From Anaerolineae bacterium (GTDB lineage Bacteria > Pseudomonadota > Alphaproteobacteria > DSM-16000 > Inquilinaceae): DNA of 43,955 nt. Every line of letters begins with the position of its first letter. Position 1 is the first letter of the stretch. The position numbers were made by a program, and so were the translations under genes. Below, in pieces: positions 24,414-33,831 of this stretch. The notes below the pieces were generated by a model that saw only the letters and a program-made list of their open reading frames with translations, made no database searches and was not told the DNA's origin. The stretch is taken from NCBI GenBank assembly GCA_028285185.1, contig JANQQD010000218.1, positions 1-43,955 on the forward strand, read 5' to 3'.

Positions 24414-25559
24414 TCATGCGGTTCGGTCCGCGCGCGATCGTCGCGGGGGCAGGACAGTGGCGCAGACCCGATGCCAGCCGAACGCGATGGCGAAGCTGGC
24501 GGCTGTGCCCAGCGCGGTGACGAGCGCGAACATGGCCAGCGCCGGCAGGCCGGCGGGCGCCAGCAACACCTGCACCACAACGACCACGAAGACATGGACG
24601 ACGTAGACCGTCATCGTCATCGGCGCCAAGCGGCTGAGCGGGGAAGGGGCTGCCAGCCACTGCCGGAAGAGCACTGGCAGGCCGATGGCGAGGCTGACGG
24701 ACAGCACAGCCTCCCAAACGGCGCGGACGGCGGCCTGCCAGCTCTCACCACCGCTGGCCATCAGGCGCGGCACGTCGACGCCGAAAGTCCCCAGGGCGTG
24801 GATGGCATAGGGCAGCGCCGCGAGAGCCAGGCCCATCCGCAGCCAGCCAAAGGCCTGACCGGTCGGCATGCGTTCGATCAGCCGCGCGCGGCCGGCCAGC
24901 ACGCCGCCGAAGAACAGCATGGCGTATTGCGGGACATGCGCCGGCTCCACCGGCAGCACGAAGCCCAATGTCACCCAGCGGTCAACCGGGTAGTCGAGGC
25001 GGATCAGGTAGGTGGCGACGGCCATTGCCGCCATCACCGCCAGGATCATCGCGTTGGGCACGCTTGCCGTCGCCAACGGCCGCAGGACGCTCGGCCAGAC
25101 CGCCGCTGCGAGGCAGAGCAGGGCGGAATAGGCCAGCAGGTGCAGCAGAAACCAGGCATGGGCGAAGTCGACCTGCCATTGCCCGATATAGCCGTCGGCA
25201 TAGAAGGCCCAGAATTCCGGCCGTTCCCCTGACAAGAGGTAGAGCGCCACGGGCAGCAGAACGAAGCCGACCAGCAGTGCCGGCAGACCCAGCCGGATCG
25301 CACGGGCCAGCAGGAACCTCCACGACCCGCGGCGTGCGCACCCGGTGGCGGAAAAGTATCCCGCGATCATGAAGAACAGGCCCATGAAGAATGACGAGTT
25401 GACCGTGAAGAACGGCCCCAGCCAGGCGCTCTGGTCCGGATAGGTCACGGGCCAGGCACCGCCGGTGGGGCCGTAGGGCTGCGCGGCATGATGGGCCACC
25501 ACCAGTACGATCAGCGCCACGCGCAGCGAGTCGACATGGGCAAGATCCCGTGCGGCCAT
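24414..25559 (-). CDS. Acyltransferase family 3 membrane protein
   Basis: A 381-aa integral membrane protein with about ten helices, of the acyltransferase 3 family (OafA/OpgC-like), which O-acylates sugars, glucans or other cell-surface molecules using acyl-CoA. Family features: the N-terminal DSLRVALIVLVVAHHAA with the conserved His after the first helix, NSSFFMGLFFMIAGYFSA, and Arg-rich cytoplasmic loops (RFLLARAIRLGLPAL). Substrate cannot be read from the sequence. It lies downstream of nothing obvious: korA starts on the same strand 119 bp after its stop, so read-through is possible. It diverges from the adenine deaminase gene. Confidence 0.85.
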   Translation of the reverse strand: MAARDLAHVDSLRVALIVLVVAHHAAQPYGPTGGAWPVTYPDQSAWLGPFFTVNSSFFMGLFFMIAGYFSATGCARRGSWRFLLARAIRLGLPALLVGFVLLPVALYLLSGERPEFWAFYADGYIGQWQVDFAHAWFLLHLLAYSALLCLAAAVWPSVLRPLATASVPNAMILAVMAAMAVATYLIRLDYPVDRWVTLGFVLPVEPAHVPQYAMLFFGGVLAGRARLIERMPTGQAFGWLRMGLALAALPYAIHALGTFGVDVPRLMASGGESWQAAVRAVWEAVLSVSLAIGLPVLFRQWLAAPSPLSRLAPMTMTVYVVHVFVVVVVQVLLAPAGLPALAMFALVTALGTAASFAIAFGWHRVCATVLPPRRSRADRTA

Positions 25560-25752
25560 GGTCTGCAGGTCCCTCTGTGGCGTCAGCCGGGCGCTTCGTG
25601 CGGGCGGCGTTCATCCTACTCCGACACCCCCGGTGCGCAGCGGATCGGTCGTGGCGCGCGATGTCGCGGTCAACCGTCCAGCGGTCGTCTGTGCTATGGT
25701 AAAGGGCCATCACGCGTCGCATGACTGGCGTCGCAGAAACAGGCGAGCCCTC

Positions 25753-27477
25753 GTGACCATCCCTAAGAAATCTGCGACGGCAGCACAGCTTGCCAGGCGA
25801 ATCGATCAGGCGATCGGCCGCCGGCCGGCCGACCTGGTGATCAAGGGCGCCCGCATTCTGGACGTCGCCAGTGGCCGCCTGGAACCGGGCGACATCGCCA
25901 TCGCCGACGGGGTGATCGTCGGCGTCTATGAGAGTTATTCCGGCGAACGCGAGATCGATGCCCGGGGCCTCGTCGCCGTGCCGGGCTTCGTCGACGCCCA
26001 TGTGCATATCGAAAGCAGCCTGACGGTGCCGGGCGAATACGACCGCTGCGTCCTGCCCCGCGGCACGACGACAGCCGTCTGCGACCCGCATGAGATCGGC
26101 AATGTGCTGGGCCTGGAAGGCGTGCGCTATGTGCTGGAGAGCGCCGCCGGGCTGGCCCTCGACCTGCGGGTGCAGCTGCCGAGCTGTGTGCCCTCCACTG
26201 CGCTGGAGACCTCCGGCGCACGGCTGACCGCGGAGGATCTGCTGCCGCTGAAGGACCACCCGCAGGTGATCGGCCTGGCGGAGATGATGGACTTCCCCGG
26301 CGTGCTGAACGGCGACCCGGAGGTGCTGGAGAAGCTCGCCGGCTTTTCCGGCGGGATCATCGACGGCCATGCCCCGCTGGTGCGCGGGCGCGACCTCAAC
26401 GCCTATGCCGTGGCCGGCATCTGCAACGACCATGAGAGCACCTCGGCTGAGGAGGCGGCGGACAAGCTGAAGCGCGGCCTGCGCATCTTCATGCGCGAGG
26501 GCAGCGTGGCGAAGGACGCCGACACCCTGGCGCCGCTCTTGACCGACTTCACCTCGCCCTTCGCCGCCTTTTGCACCGACGACCGCAGCCCGCTGGATAT
26601 CGCCGAGGAAGGCCATATCGACCACTGCATCCGCAAGGCCATTGCCGCGGGTGCGCCGATGGCCGCGGCCTACCGGGCAGCCTCATGGTCGCCCGCCAAC
26701 GCCTTCGGCCTGACCGATCGTGGGCTGATCGCACCCGGCTATCGCGCCGATATCGTGTTGGTGGAAGACCTGGAGGCTTGCGGTGTGCGTGAGGTGATCG
26801 CCGGCGGGCGGCCCGTGGACGATGCGACGTTTGCCGGGCGGCGTCTGCTTGCACCGGTAGGCCGGCATTCCGTCCATCTCGGCCGCGTGACGCCGGAAGT
26901 GTTCGCCGTCCCGGCCCGTGGGTCGACCGCACCGGTGATCGGCCTCAATCCGGGGTCATTGGTGACGGATCGGCTGGCGATGTCGCCGTCCGTACGCGAT
27001 GGCCTCTGGCTGGCGGATCCCGAACGAGACGTGCTGAAGGTCTGCGTGCTGGAGCGTCACGGCATCAATGGCGGCATCGGCCGCGGGTTCGTGCACGGGT
27101 TCGGCCTGCGCGGTGGGGCCCTTGCCTCCAGCGTCGGGCATGACAGCCACAACGTCGTAGTCGTCGGCGACAACGATGCCGACATGGCCGTCGCCGTGAA
27201 CCGGCTGATCGAGTTGGAGGGCGGGTTCGTCGTCGCCCGCGGCGGACAAGCGGTGGCCGAACTCGCCTTGCCGATCGCCGGGCTGATGAGCGACCGCCCT
27301 GTGGAGGAGGTCTGCCGGGCGCTGGTACGCCTGCACGATGCCAGCGCGGCCCTGGGCTGCCACCTGGGCGAGCCCTTTATAGCCCTGGCCTTCCTGGCCC
27401 TGCCGGTGATCCCGCACCTGAAGATCACCGACCGCGGCCTGGTCGACGTCGACCGGTTCGAGCTGATCGCCGCCTGA
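25753..27477 (+). CDS. ade: Adenine deaminase
   Basis: A 574-aa amidohydrolase that deaminates adenine to hypoxanthine for purine salvage and nitrogen release. Features: DAHVHIESS (81-89) with the metal-binding HxH, TTTAVCDPHEIGNVLG, GIIDGHAPL, ICNDHESTS, FCTDDRSP and the C-terminal GFGLRGGALASS and VVVGDNDADMA typical of bacterial adenine deaminase. Length matches the Bacillus subtilis enzyme (about 577 aa). Start is GTG 25753 with an aggcgag site; the frame upstream overlaps the divergent gene and has no family content. The class D beta-lactamase follows 107 bp downstream on the same strand. Confidence 0.93.
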   Translation: MTIPKKSATAAQLARRIDQAIGRRPADLVIKGARILDVASGRLEPGDIAIADGVIVGVYESYSGEREIDARGLVAVPGFVDAHVHIESSLTVPGEYDRCVLPRGTTTAVCDPHEIGNVLGLEGVRYVLESAAGLALDLRVQLPSCVPSTALETSGARLTAEDLLPLKDHPQVIGLAEMMDFPGVLNGDPEVLEKLAGFSGGIIDGHAPLVRGRDLNAYAVAGICNDHESTSAEEAADKLKRGLRIFMREGSVAKDADTLAPLLTDFTSPFAAFCTDDRSPLDIAEEGHIDHCIRKAIAAGAPMAAAYRAASWSPANAFGLTDRGLIAPGYRADIVLVEDLEACGVREVIAGGRPVDDATFAGRRLLAPVGRHSVHLGRVTPEVFAVPARGSTAPVIGLNPGSLVTDRLAMSPSVRDGLWLADPERDVLKVCVLERHGINGGIGRGFVHGFGLRGGALASSVGHDSHNVVVVGDNDADMAVAVNRLIELEGGFVVARGGQAVAELALPIAGLMSDRPVEEVCRALVRLHDASAALGCHLGEPFIALAFLALPVIPHLKITDRGLVDVDRFELIAA

Positions 27478-27584
27478 GGCGTCAACCGCAGACTCTCGAC
27501 ACGATCGGGCCGCTATCGGGCCGCAATCGGCGCGCAGACCGGCGCCCGTATCGTTTCGGCTTCCGAAAACAATGGAGCGTGTTC

Positions 27585-28460
27585 GTGATCGGCTTTCGCA
27601 GGTCCGGGATCGGGTCCCGGTTGCACAGGACGGTGAGGGGCGTCGTGCTGACGGCGGCAGGCACATTTACAGCCGTAGCCATGACCGCCGAGGCACCGGC
27701 GCAACAGGCGGCGACCGACCTTTCGGCCATCGTGATGGCAGAGGGCGTGGATCCCGCCCGGTCGGCGTTGCTGGTGGTGCGGCTGGAGGATGGCGCCGAG
27801 TGGGCTTCGGGCGGCGCACGTGTCGACCAGCGCTTTGAGCCTGCGTCGACCTCGAAGATTCCGCATACGCTGATCGCTCTGGAAACGGGCCTTGTCGACG
27901 GCCCCGAGACATCGTTTGCCTGGGACGGTGTGGAACGCAGCATCGCAGCCTGGAACCAGGACCAGACCATGGCCACGGCCTATGCCCGTTCCGCCGTGTG
28001 GGTGTATCAGCAGATCACCTCCAGCCTCGGACGCGCGACCATGGCCGAGTGGCTGGAGCGGTTCGACTACGGCAACCACGATGTCGGTGGCGCGGCGGAT
28101 CTCACGACCTACTGGCTGGCGGGGCCGCTTGCCATCTCCGTACGAGAGCAGACGGATTTTCTGGCACGGCTGGCGCAGCAGGATTTGCCGCTGTCGGAAC
28201 AGACATATGGCGCCGCAGCGCAGATCATGCGGGCCGATGGCGGGGACGGCTGGACGCTCTATGCCAAGACCGGATGGCGCGGCGACGGCGAGCGCATGGA
28301 TATCGGCTGGTATGTCGGCTGGCTGGAAACGACGGTTCGGGGTGAGGCGGAGACCTATGTCTTCGCTTTCAACATGGACATGGCGGATCCCGAACACGAC
28401 CTGAGAAGACGAGGCGGCACGGCGCGGGCGGCATTGACGGCCATCGGCGCCCTGCCTTAG
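27585..28460 (+). CDS. Class D beta-lactamase (OXA family)
   Basis: A 291-aa serine beta-lactamase of class D, a periplasmic enzyme that hydrolyses beta-lactams through an acyl-enzyme with a carboxylated lysine. All motifs are present: Ser88-Thr-Ser-Lys91, Ser136-Ala-Val138, Tyr162-Gly-Asn164, Lys228-Thr-Gly230, and Trp177 in YWLAGPLAIS matching the residue that shields the lysine. The N-terminus is a signal sequence (VRGVVLTAAGTFTAVAM, cut near AQQ). Start 27585 (GTG) has GGAG 7 nt upstream; GTG 27579 is too close to it. It looks like a chromosomal resident gene: same base composition as neighbours and no integron or transposon signs. A hairpin terminator follows. Confidence 0.93.
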   Translation: MIGFRRSGIGSRLHRTVRGVVLTAAGTFTAVAMTAEAPAQQAATDLSAIVMAEGVDPARSALLVVRLEDGAEWASGGARVDQRFEPASTSKIPHTLIALETGLVDGPETSFAWDGVERSIAAWNQDQTMATAYARSAVWVYQQITSSLGRATMAEWLERFDYGNHDVGGAADLTTYWLAGPLAISVREQTDFLARLAQQDLPLSEQTYGAAAQIMRADGGDGWTLYAKTGWRGDGERMDIGWYVGWLETTVRGEAETYVFAFNMDMADPEHDLRRRGGTARAALTAIGALP

Positions 28461-28479
28461 GCGAGGTGAGAAGGCGGGT

Positions 28480-28513
28480 TGCCGGGCCCTGTCTCTTGGA
28501 CAGGGGCCGGGCA
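28480..28513 (+). terminator. Hairpin terminator after the beta-lactamase
   Basis: A GC-rich stem of about 14 bp with one bulge (tgccgggccctgtc/gacaggggccgggca) and a 5-nt loop, 20 bp past the stop and upstream of the aldehyde dehydrogenase. It lacks a T-run. Confidence 0.6.
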
Positions 28514-28615
28514 GCCTGCGAGGGATCGATCAGGTCCGTGCCGTTTCGGCAGGGCAAGACCGGAATGCACGCCGGGCGGCCGGGAGCGGCCGGGCGTCGT
28601 CAACAGGGGACGATC

Positions 28616-30052
28616 ATGAAAGGTATGCAGTTCTACATCGATGGGGCATGGCGCCAGCCGATGGCGCCGACGCCGCATCCGGTCTTCAATCCATCGACGG
28701 AAGAGGCGTTCACCAACATCGCCTGGGCGACGGAGGTAGAGGTGAACGCGGCCGTCGGCGCCGCGCGCCGCGCCTTCGCCGCCTGGGCGAACACCACCAA
28801 GGACGAGCGCCTGGATGCGCTGCGCCGCGTGATCTCCGTCTATGACCGGCGCATCGACGACATGGCGGCCGTCATCTCGCAGGATATGGGCGCGCCCATG
28901 GACCTGGCGCTGCACGCCCAGGCGGCAGCCGGCGTGGATCACCTGCGGGCGTTCGCAGACTCGCTGGACGGTATGTCGCTGGAGCACGCCTTCCGCCCCG
29001 ACATGCCGGAACACCATATCGCGCTGGAGCCGGTCGGTGTGGCAGCACTGATCACGCCGTGGAACTGGCCGATGAACCAGATCAGCCTGAAGGTGGGCGC
29101 CGCCCTTGCCGCGGGCTGCACCATGGTGCTGAAGCCGTCCGAGATCGCGCCGATGTCCGCCGTGCTGTTTGCGGAGTTCGTGGACGAGGCGGGCCTGCCC
29201 GCCGGCGTCTTCAACCTGATCCATGGCGACGGTGCCGGGGCGGGGACGGCGCTGACCACGCACAAGGATGTGGACGTGGTGTCGTTCACCGGCTCCACAC
29301 GGGCCGGCATCGCCATCTCGAAAGTCGCCGCGGACACCGTGAAGCGTGTGTCGCTTGAGCTTGGCGGCAAGTCGCCCAATCTGGTGTTCGCGGATTGTGA
29401 CCTGGCTAAGTCCGTCCGTTACGGCGCGGCCCTGTGCTTCAACAACACCGGCCAATCCTGCAACGCCCCGTCGCGCATGCTGGTGGAACGCGGCGTGTAT
29501 GACGAGGCCATTGAGATCGCAGCCGAGACCGCCAGCGCCACGCGGGTGGATCTGCCGATGCGTGCCGGCAACCACATCGGCCCGCTGGTGTCGGAGCAGC
29601 AGTTCGCCAAGGTGCAGGGCCTGATCGAGAAGGGCATGGCCGAAGGTGCGCGGCTGGTCGCCGGTGGGCCGGGGCGTCCCGACGGGGTCAATCGCGGCTG
29701 GTTCGTCCGGCCGACAGTGTTCGCCGATGTGACGCCGGAGATGACCATCTGGCGGGAGGAGATTTTCGGCCCCGTCCTCGCCATGACGCCCTTCGACGGG
29801 GAGGACGAGGCGATTGAGATGGCCAACGATACGGACTATGGCCTGACCTCTTACGTACAGACCGGCGATCCTGAGCGGGCGCGGCGCGTTGCCCGCCGGC
29901 TGCGCACCGGCATGGTCCAGATGAACCGCAAATCCAGGGCTTCGGGGCTTCCCTTCGGGGGCTACAAGCAATCCGGCAACGGCCGGGAAGGTGGCCATTG
30001 GGGCATCGAGGAGTTCCTGGAGGTCAAGGCGATCAGCGGCTGGCCGACTTAG
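28616..30052 (+). CDS. NAD(P)+-dependent aldehyde dehydrogenase
   Basis: A 478-aa member of the aldehyde dehydrogenase superfamily. Catalytic residues are in place: Asn150 (TPWNWP), Glu248 (SLELGGKSP) and nucleophile Cys282 (NTGQSCNAPSR), along with the Rossmann-type FTGSTRAG and the closing EEIFGPVL and LPFGGYKQSGNGREGG. It oxidises an aldehyde to the acid; the substrate is not evident. Start 28616 has AGGGGA a few bases upstream, and the protein then begins at the usual distance (MKGMQFYIDGAW). It stands alone, bounded by hairpins on both sides. Confidence 0.93.
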   Translation: MKGMQFYIDGAWRQPMAPTPHPVFNPSTEEAFTNIAWATEVEVNAAVGAARRAFAAWANTTKDERLDALRRVISVYDRRIDDMAAVISQDMGAPMDLALHAQAAAGVDHLRAFADSLDGMSLEHAFRPDMPEHHIALEPVGVAALITPWNWPMNQISLKVGAALAAGCTMVLKPSEIAPMSAVLFAEFVDEAGLPAGVFNLIHGDGAGAGTALTTHKDVDVVSFTGSTRAGIAISKVAADTVKRVSLELGGKSPNLVFADCDLAKSVRYGAALCFNNTGQSCNAPSRMLVERGVYDEAIEIAAETASATRVDLPMRAGNHIGPLVSEQQFAKVQGLIEKGMAEGARLVAGGPGRPDGVNRGWFVRPTVFADVTPEMTIWREEIFGPVLAMTPFDGEDEAIEMANDTDYGLTSYVQTGDPERARRVARRLRTGMVQMNRKSRASGLPFGGYKQSGNGREGGHWGIEEFLEVKAISGWPT

Positions 30053-30073
30053 GGGGCGCCGCCGTATCCCAGT

Positions 30074-30122
30074 TGGCCGAGGCCGCTCCCGCCGTCTTCA
30101 CCAGACGGGGGCGGCCTTGGCC
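30074..30122. terminator. Bidirectional terminator hairpin
   Basis: A long imperfect stem (ggccgaggccgctcccgccg/ggggcggccttggcc) in the 83-bp gap between convergent genes: the aldehyde dehydrogenase and a minus-strand membrane protein. It may stop transcription from both sides. Confidence 0.65.
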
Positions 30123-30135
30123 ATAGTCCGGCCTG

Positions 30136-30834
30136 CTATCCGCGCGTGATCAGCACGATCAGTAGCAGCGCAACCGGCGTCAGTGCGAGAGCCACGACAA
30201 ACAGGCCCTGGACGCCAAACAACAGGGCTACGAGGACTGCCCCGAGCGAGAGGTTGAGGGCAAAGAACTTCCGGTCGTCGTCACTGCCCCGGATCGCCTC
30301 TCGCAGCATCCATCCGACAACGGGCAGCAGGAAGACCGCGTCCATGGCCACGCGGCCTAGCCCTGGTCCGACTGCCTGCGCCGTCAAGGTCCGGGTGCTG
30401 CCGTCCGCATCGGGCGGGCTACCGTCATGCTCTCGGGCGGCTTCACCACGGCGAATGGCCCAGGCGATGCCAAGCCCCATCAGCGCTGGCAGCGGTGCAA
30501 GAGCAAGAGGCTCGCCCGCGGCCAACAGGTAGGGCACGCAGGCACACCCGATCAGAATCGCCGAAGCTGGAAGCGCCTCCAGCGTCCAGCGCACCCATCG
30601 GCCTTGCGGAGGACGGAAAGCGTTGCCGCCGGCGATGCTGTTCGACAGGAAACCCAGGTTCGAGAGGAAGAACCACGCGACCAGCGGAATGGATACCGCG
30701 AACATCGCCATCGACATGGGCTGATAGAAGCCATGCTTGGGGCCCGGTATGACCGTTGCCCAAAGAACCAGCCAGATGGCGTAAGGCAGCAGCATGAAGC
30801 CACCGACGTAATAGGGAACGTGTCTCGCGCGCAT
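30136..30834 (-). CDS. Multi-helix membrane protein of unknown function
   Basis: A 232-aa protein with about six hydrophobic helices: YYVGGFMLLPYAIWLVLW, MAMFAVSIPLVAWFFL, ASAILIGCACVPYLLAA, a short fourth (APLPALMGLGIAWAI), then VAMDAVFLLPVVGWML and a C-terminal pair. Between the fourth and fifth helices lies a polar, acidic loop (REHDGSPPDADG). I recognise no family. Start 30834 was chosen: AGAGGA lies about 8 nt upstream, and the extra 31 codons in the longer frame have no membrane character. It has no operon partner. Confidence 0.62.
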   Translation of the reverse strand: MRARHVPYYVGGFMLLPYAIWLVLWATVIPGPKHGFYQPMSMAMFAVSIPLVAWFFLSNLGFLSNSIAGGNAFRPPQGRWVRWTLEALPASAILIGCACVPYLLAAGEPLALAPLPALMGLGIAWAIRRGEAAREHDGSPPDADGSTRTLTAQAVGPGLGRVAMDAVFLLPVVGWMLREAIRGSDDDRKFFALNLSLGAVLVALLFGVQGLFVVALALTPVALLLIVLITRG

Positions 30835-31030
30835 CCATATCCTCTTGTTGTGACGTGCGTATCGGCCGTCGCCGAAAAGGCATATGGGCGGCATGGACCG
30901 AAAGCCCAGCACGTTCCGGTGTCCCAACGGACCCTGCGCGGATACGGCGCGGGCCGCGCTTCGAACATCGGCGGGAGCAGGGGGACCAGCGACGCCCGCC
31001 CTTTGAGTAGGTTGCGCGTCTATGTCGGCG

Positions 31031-31453
31031 TCAGGCTTGCGGCAGCTCGTAGTTGATCATCCAGTGGATGCCGAACTTGTCGGTCCACATGCCAAAATAG
31101 GCGCCCCAGAACATCTCCTGCGGCGCCATCTTGGGCGTCCCGCCGTCAGAGAGCCTGGCGAACATCGTATCGCAATGCTCCCGGCTCTCGCCGACAATGG
31201 AGATGGAGACATTGCTGCCGAGCGTGGGCGGCGGCCCGAATGCTGAGCTTACGTCGCTGCCCATCAGCACGGTCTCGCCCACGGGCAGCGAGACATGCAT
31301 GACCCAGTCCCGTTCAGCATCGGGCACGGTCATGTCGGGCGGCCCGTCGGCGTAGGTCGAGAAGCGCGAGAACTCGCCACCGAAGGCAGCCCGGTAGAAC
31401 TCGAAGGCTTCACGGCAGTTGCCGGCGAAGTTCAGGTAGACGCTTAGCGACAT
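31031..31453 (-). CDS. VOC family protein (PhnB-like)
   Basis: A 140-aa vicinal-oxygen-chelate fold protein of the PhnB/DUF1428-like group often annotated as 3-demethylubiquinone methyltransferase-related. Typical features: VYLNFAGNCREAFEFYRAAFGG at the start, WVMHVSLPVGETVLMGSD in the middle and WGAYFGMWTDKFGIHWMINYE at the end, which matches the family's closing strand pair. Function is unknown; such proteins often act in small-molecule binding or isomerisation. It is monocistronic. Confidence 0.9.
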   Translation of the reverse strand: MSLSVYLNFAGNCREAFEFYRAAFGGEFSRFSTYADGPPDMTVPDAERDWVMHVSLPVGETVLMGSDVSSAFGPPPTLGSNVSISIVGESREHCDTMFARLSDGGTPKMAPQEMFWGAYFGMWTDKFGIHWMINYELPQA

Positions 31454-31638
31454 GGCCGTCTCCCGTGTGGTTTGGGCCCGGTGCAGGCCGGTAATGCTGG
31501 GACCCTAGTCCTTTCGGCTGGAGGCTGCCACAGGGCGGATGGCACCAACGGTGCCTGCTGCGCCGCGCGCCGCGATGAATTGGCGGATCGTCAAGACAAT
31601 GCTAGTATTCGACGAAATAGATGGGGAGGGCGTAGGCG

Positions 31639-32139
31639 ATGACGAAATGTAGATCCGCTGCAGTTGCTGTTGTGACCGTAGCCTTGGGCGCCTGCGTGCC
31701 GGCTGGCGGTGGTGTCCAGACCGGTCCGGGGCCCGGCGGCGGGGGCGGTGTTGGCCCTGCCAGCCAGTCACCCGTGGCGAACGCTCGAGAGATTAACCAG
31801 TATCTGAGCAACGGCAGTGCGTTGATCGAGTATTTTGAGGGTACCCAATGGGATGGGTCTTTCGAATGTGGATATTTCGACGCGAACGGATCTTACGAAT
31901 CTTTTTGGGTTGATTGGAGTGGTGAGGAAGATGACTTTGTCGGCGGTTGGTCGGTCCGGGGCAGTCGGCTCTGCATCAATGGCACCTGGTTTTCGGGAAG
32001 CGCGCATTTCGGCTGCAATCTGGCGGAATGGAGCCTGGACGACACGTTGTTGCTGATAAATTCCCGCGATCAGATCGTTGCTGAGATCACCGCGTATGAT
32101 GGGCCTCAGGAATACTACCAGTACGGATGCGGCATATGA
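31639..32139 (+). CDS. Lipoprotein with Gly-rich linker, unknown passenger domain
   Basis: A 166-aa predicted lipoprotein. The signal peptide ends in a lipobox (VALGAC; Cys19), followed by a Gly/Pro linker (GGGVQTGPGPGGGGGVGP). The remaining 110 residues are rich in aromatics and acids with four Cys (CGYF, CING, CNLA, YGCGI) that could pair. The domain (WDGSFECGYF, FWVDWSGEED, SRLCINGTWF) is a repeated beta-strand pattern of unknown family. Start has GGGGAGGG 8 nt upstream. Two other lipoproteins with the same signal-linker layout lie at 41628 and 43329. Confidence 0.75.
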   Translation: MTKCRSAAVAVVTVALGACVPAGGGVQTGPGPGGGGGVGPASQSPVANAREINQYLSNGSALIEYFEGTQWDGSFECGYFDANGSYESFWVDWSGEEDDFVGGWSVRGSRLCINGTWFSGSAHFGCNLAEWSLDDTLLLINSRDQIVAEITAYDGPQEYYQYGCGI

Positions 32140-32265
32140 GGCCGAGACGACCTGGGGGCGCGGGGCAGGCAGTCGGGACTGAGAGCCTTGGACTGGACAG
32201 CGGCGGTGTTGCGGCCGCCAGGGCCGTGACCGCGCCCGCCGTCGGCAGTCCCGCGGTCTCACATA

Positions 32266-32517
32266 TCAGCGGCTCTTGACGAAGCGATAGCCCACCAGCA
32301 GCAGGACTGCGCCGCCGACGGCGACCAGGATGCTGTAGAGGTTGAAACCGGTCACGCTCCCCAACCCGATCAGGCTGGCAATGAAGCCGCCGACGACGGC
32401 ACCGACCACGCCGATGAGAATCGTGACGATCAAGCCGCCTGGGTCGCGCCCCGGCACCAGCAGCTTGGCCAACAGACCGGCGACAAGACCAAGAACGATC
32501 CAAGAGATGATACCCAT
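32266..32517 (-). CDS. GlsB/YeaQ/YmgE family stress-response membrane protein
   Basis: An 83-aa small membrane protein of the transglycosylase-associated family. It shows the typical pattern: WIVLGLVAGLLAKLLVPG, then GGLIVTILIGVVGAVVGGF and a third helix ending in YRFVKSR. In enterobacteria relatives are general-stress induced; the molecular role is not known. Convergent with the lipoprotein gene, 127 bp away. Confidence 0.92.
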   Translation of the reverse strand: MGIISWIVLGLVAGLLAKLLVPGRDPGGLIVTILIGVVGAVVGGFIASLIGLGSVTGFNLYSILVAVGGAVLLLVGYRFVKSR

Positions 32518-32856
32518 GTGCGAAGCCCCCGATTTTCGACACTGGTGCGCCCGCGATCAGTCGGCGGATGGCTCCCGCCGGCGATTCCGAGCGCGGCCAT
32601 GGTAGCCGACACCCCGGTAATGGCGAGTCGATATGCCGGGCACGAGGCTGTCGTGAGGGTGAGAGCAGGGCTCTCACTCTCCCCGCGCGGAGCGATCGGA
32701 TCGAACGAAGCGATGTCCGACACAGCGCTGCCTCGGCCGTGGCCGCCTGCCGCGCCAGGGGGACCGTTTCGGGGATTGGGGCTAACCGCATCACTGCGAT
32801 CGTGCATAGCTTTGCATAATCAGGCAGCCGGGGACGCCGATCCAAGCCGGTCTGCG
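32518..32856. other. Intergenic, no gene seen
   Basis: The 339 bp between two minus-strand genes. Frames in it are short and lack ribosome sites. It probably holds the promoter of the GlsB-family gene. Confidence 0.45.
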
Positions 32857-33831
32857 TCAGCGGCCTTCTTGTTGCGAGCCAAGCCGTCGATAGCATCGGC
32901 TCGGCATATAGACGTGGTACCGGCGGCTTGACACCCATTCCCAGCCAAGAGCCGCGGACATCAATCGGTCGACGTATTGCCAGCCCGGAATTGTGAAACT
33001 CGCCTCGGACGAAGAACTCAACGGCCGGGCGAGGGCGGTCTGAGGCCAAAGGAGGCCCCCCATGCCATAGTCGGGCGCGAACCGCATGACGCCGACACCA
33101 TAGACCAGGCCATAGACAACGGCCGCCACGACGGCCGCGCGACGGATTGAGAAGTGCGAGCGGCCGGGTTCCCCGTAGCGTATCAAACGGCGCCAAACGA
33201 CAAACAGGTGCGGGATCGGCAACACTGCTAGAACGGCCAATGAGAGCAGGGTCATCGCCCACAAGGCTGGAACGCAGATGATCACCGCGAATGCTAGAAC
33301 GCCTGTCGCCATCAGCCCGAGGATGTGAGCCGCGCCGAAGGTCGACACGATGGTAAGACGCTCCGACACCATGAGCGTAAGGCCAAATGTAATCCCGACA
33401 ACAATGGGAAACGTCGGGACGATCACTACGGCCTGCGGGAGATCCAGCGCCGACAGGACCATGAGCGGAATGGCTGCGATCAAAAAGCCGAGGAAGCCCG
33501 CCAGCCCCCAGATCATGGGAGAGATGAGATAGGAGGCCGGCACACAGATCAGCAGCAGCAATGCGCAGGTGGCGCCCTTCTCGCTGATCGATCCACGCCG
33601 CAGCAGGATGTTGGTGCGTGCGAGATAGAGCGCGGCATAAAGCGGAAACAGCATCGGGAGCGAGAAGAATACCGGCTGTCCGAAGTCGTGCGTGGCAACG
33701 AACCCGAGCGACACAATGAACCACGCAGCCAAGACCGGCGAAGCCCATCGCCGGAACGAAATTGGCTGAGCCGTGGCCGCTTCACCGATCGGGGCTTCAT
33801 TGCTATCTGCGGCGGCTCCGTTCGAAGCCAT
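32857..33831 (-). CDS. Polytopic membrane protein of unknown function
   Basis: A 324-aa protein with about eight hydrophobic helices (for example VLAAWFIVSLGFVATHDF, MIWGLAGFLGFLIAAIPL, AVVIVPTFPIVVGITFG, LAFAVIICVPALWAMTL), an acidic N-terminus and a basic C-terminal tail with two Cys. I recognise no family or catalytic motif. A Tyr-rich YGLVYGVGV helix and the conserved-looking DYGMGG segment follow. It is monocistronic. Transport or sensing are both possible. Confidence 0.62.
   Translation of the reverse strand: MASNGAAADSNEAPIGEAATAQPISFRRWASPVLAAWFIVSLGFVATHDFGQPVFFSLPMLFPLYAALYLARTNILLRRGSISEKGATCALLLLICVPASYLISPMIWGLAGFLGFLIAAIPLMVLSALDLPQAVVIVPTFPIVVGITFGLTLMVSERLTIVSTFGAAHILGLMATGVLAFAVIICVPALWAMTLLSLAVLAVLPIPHLFVVWRRLIRYGEPGRSHFSIRRAAVVAAVVYGLVYGVGVMRFAPDYGMGGLLWPQTALARPLSSSSEASFTIPGWQYVDRLMSAALGWEWVSSRRYHVYMPSRCYRRLGSQQEGR

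Noticed and set aside
22427..24595. Longer korA reading frame of 722 codons
   Set aside because: The first 100 codons overlap the 3' end of the acyltransferase gene, lack family content, and a good ribosome site precedes ATG 24295.
32087..33748. Minus-strand frame of 553 codons overlapping the GlsB gene
   Set aside because: It is out of frame with two supported genes and has no domain of its own.
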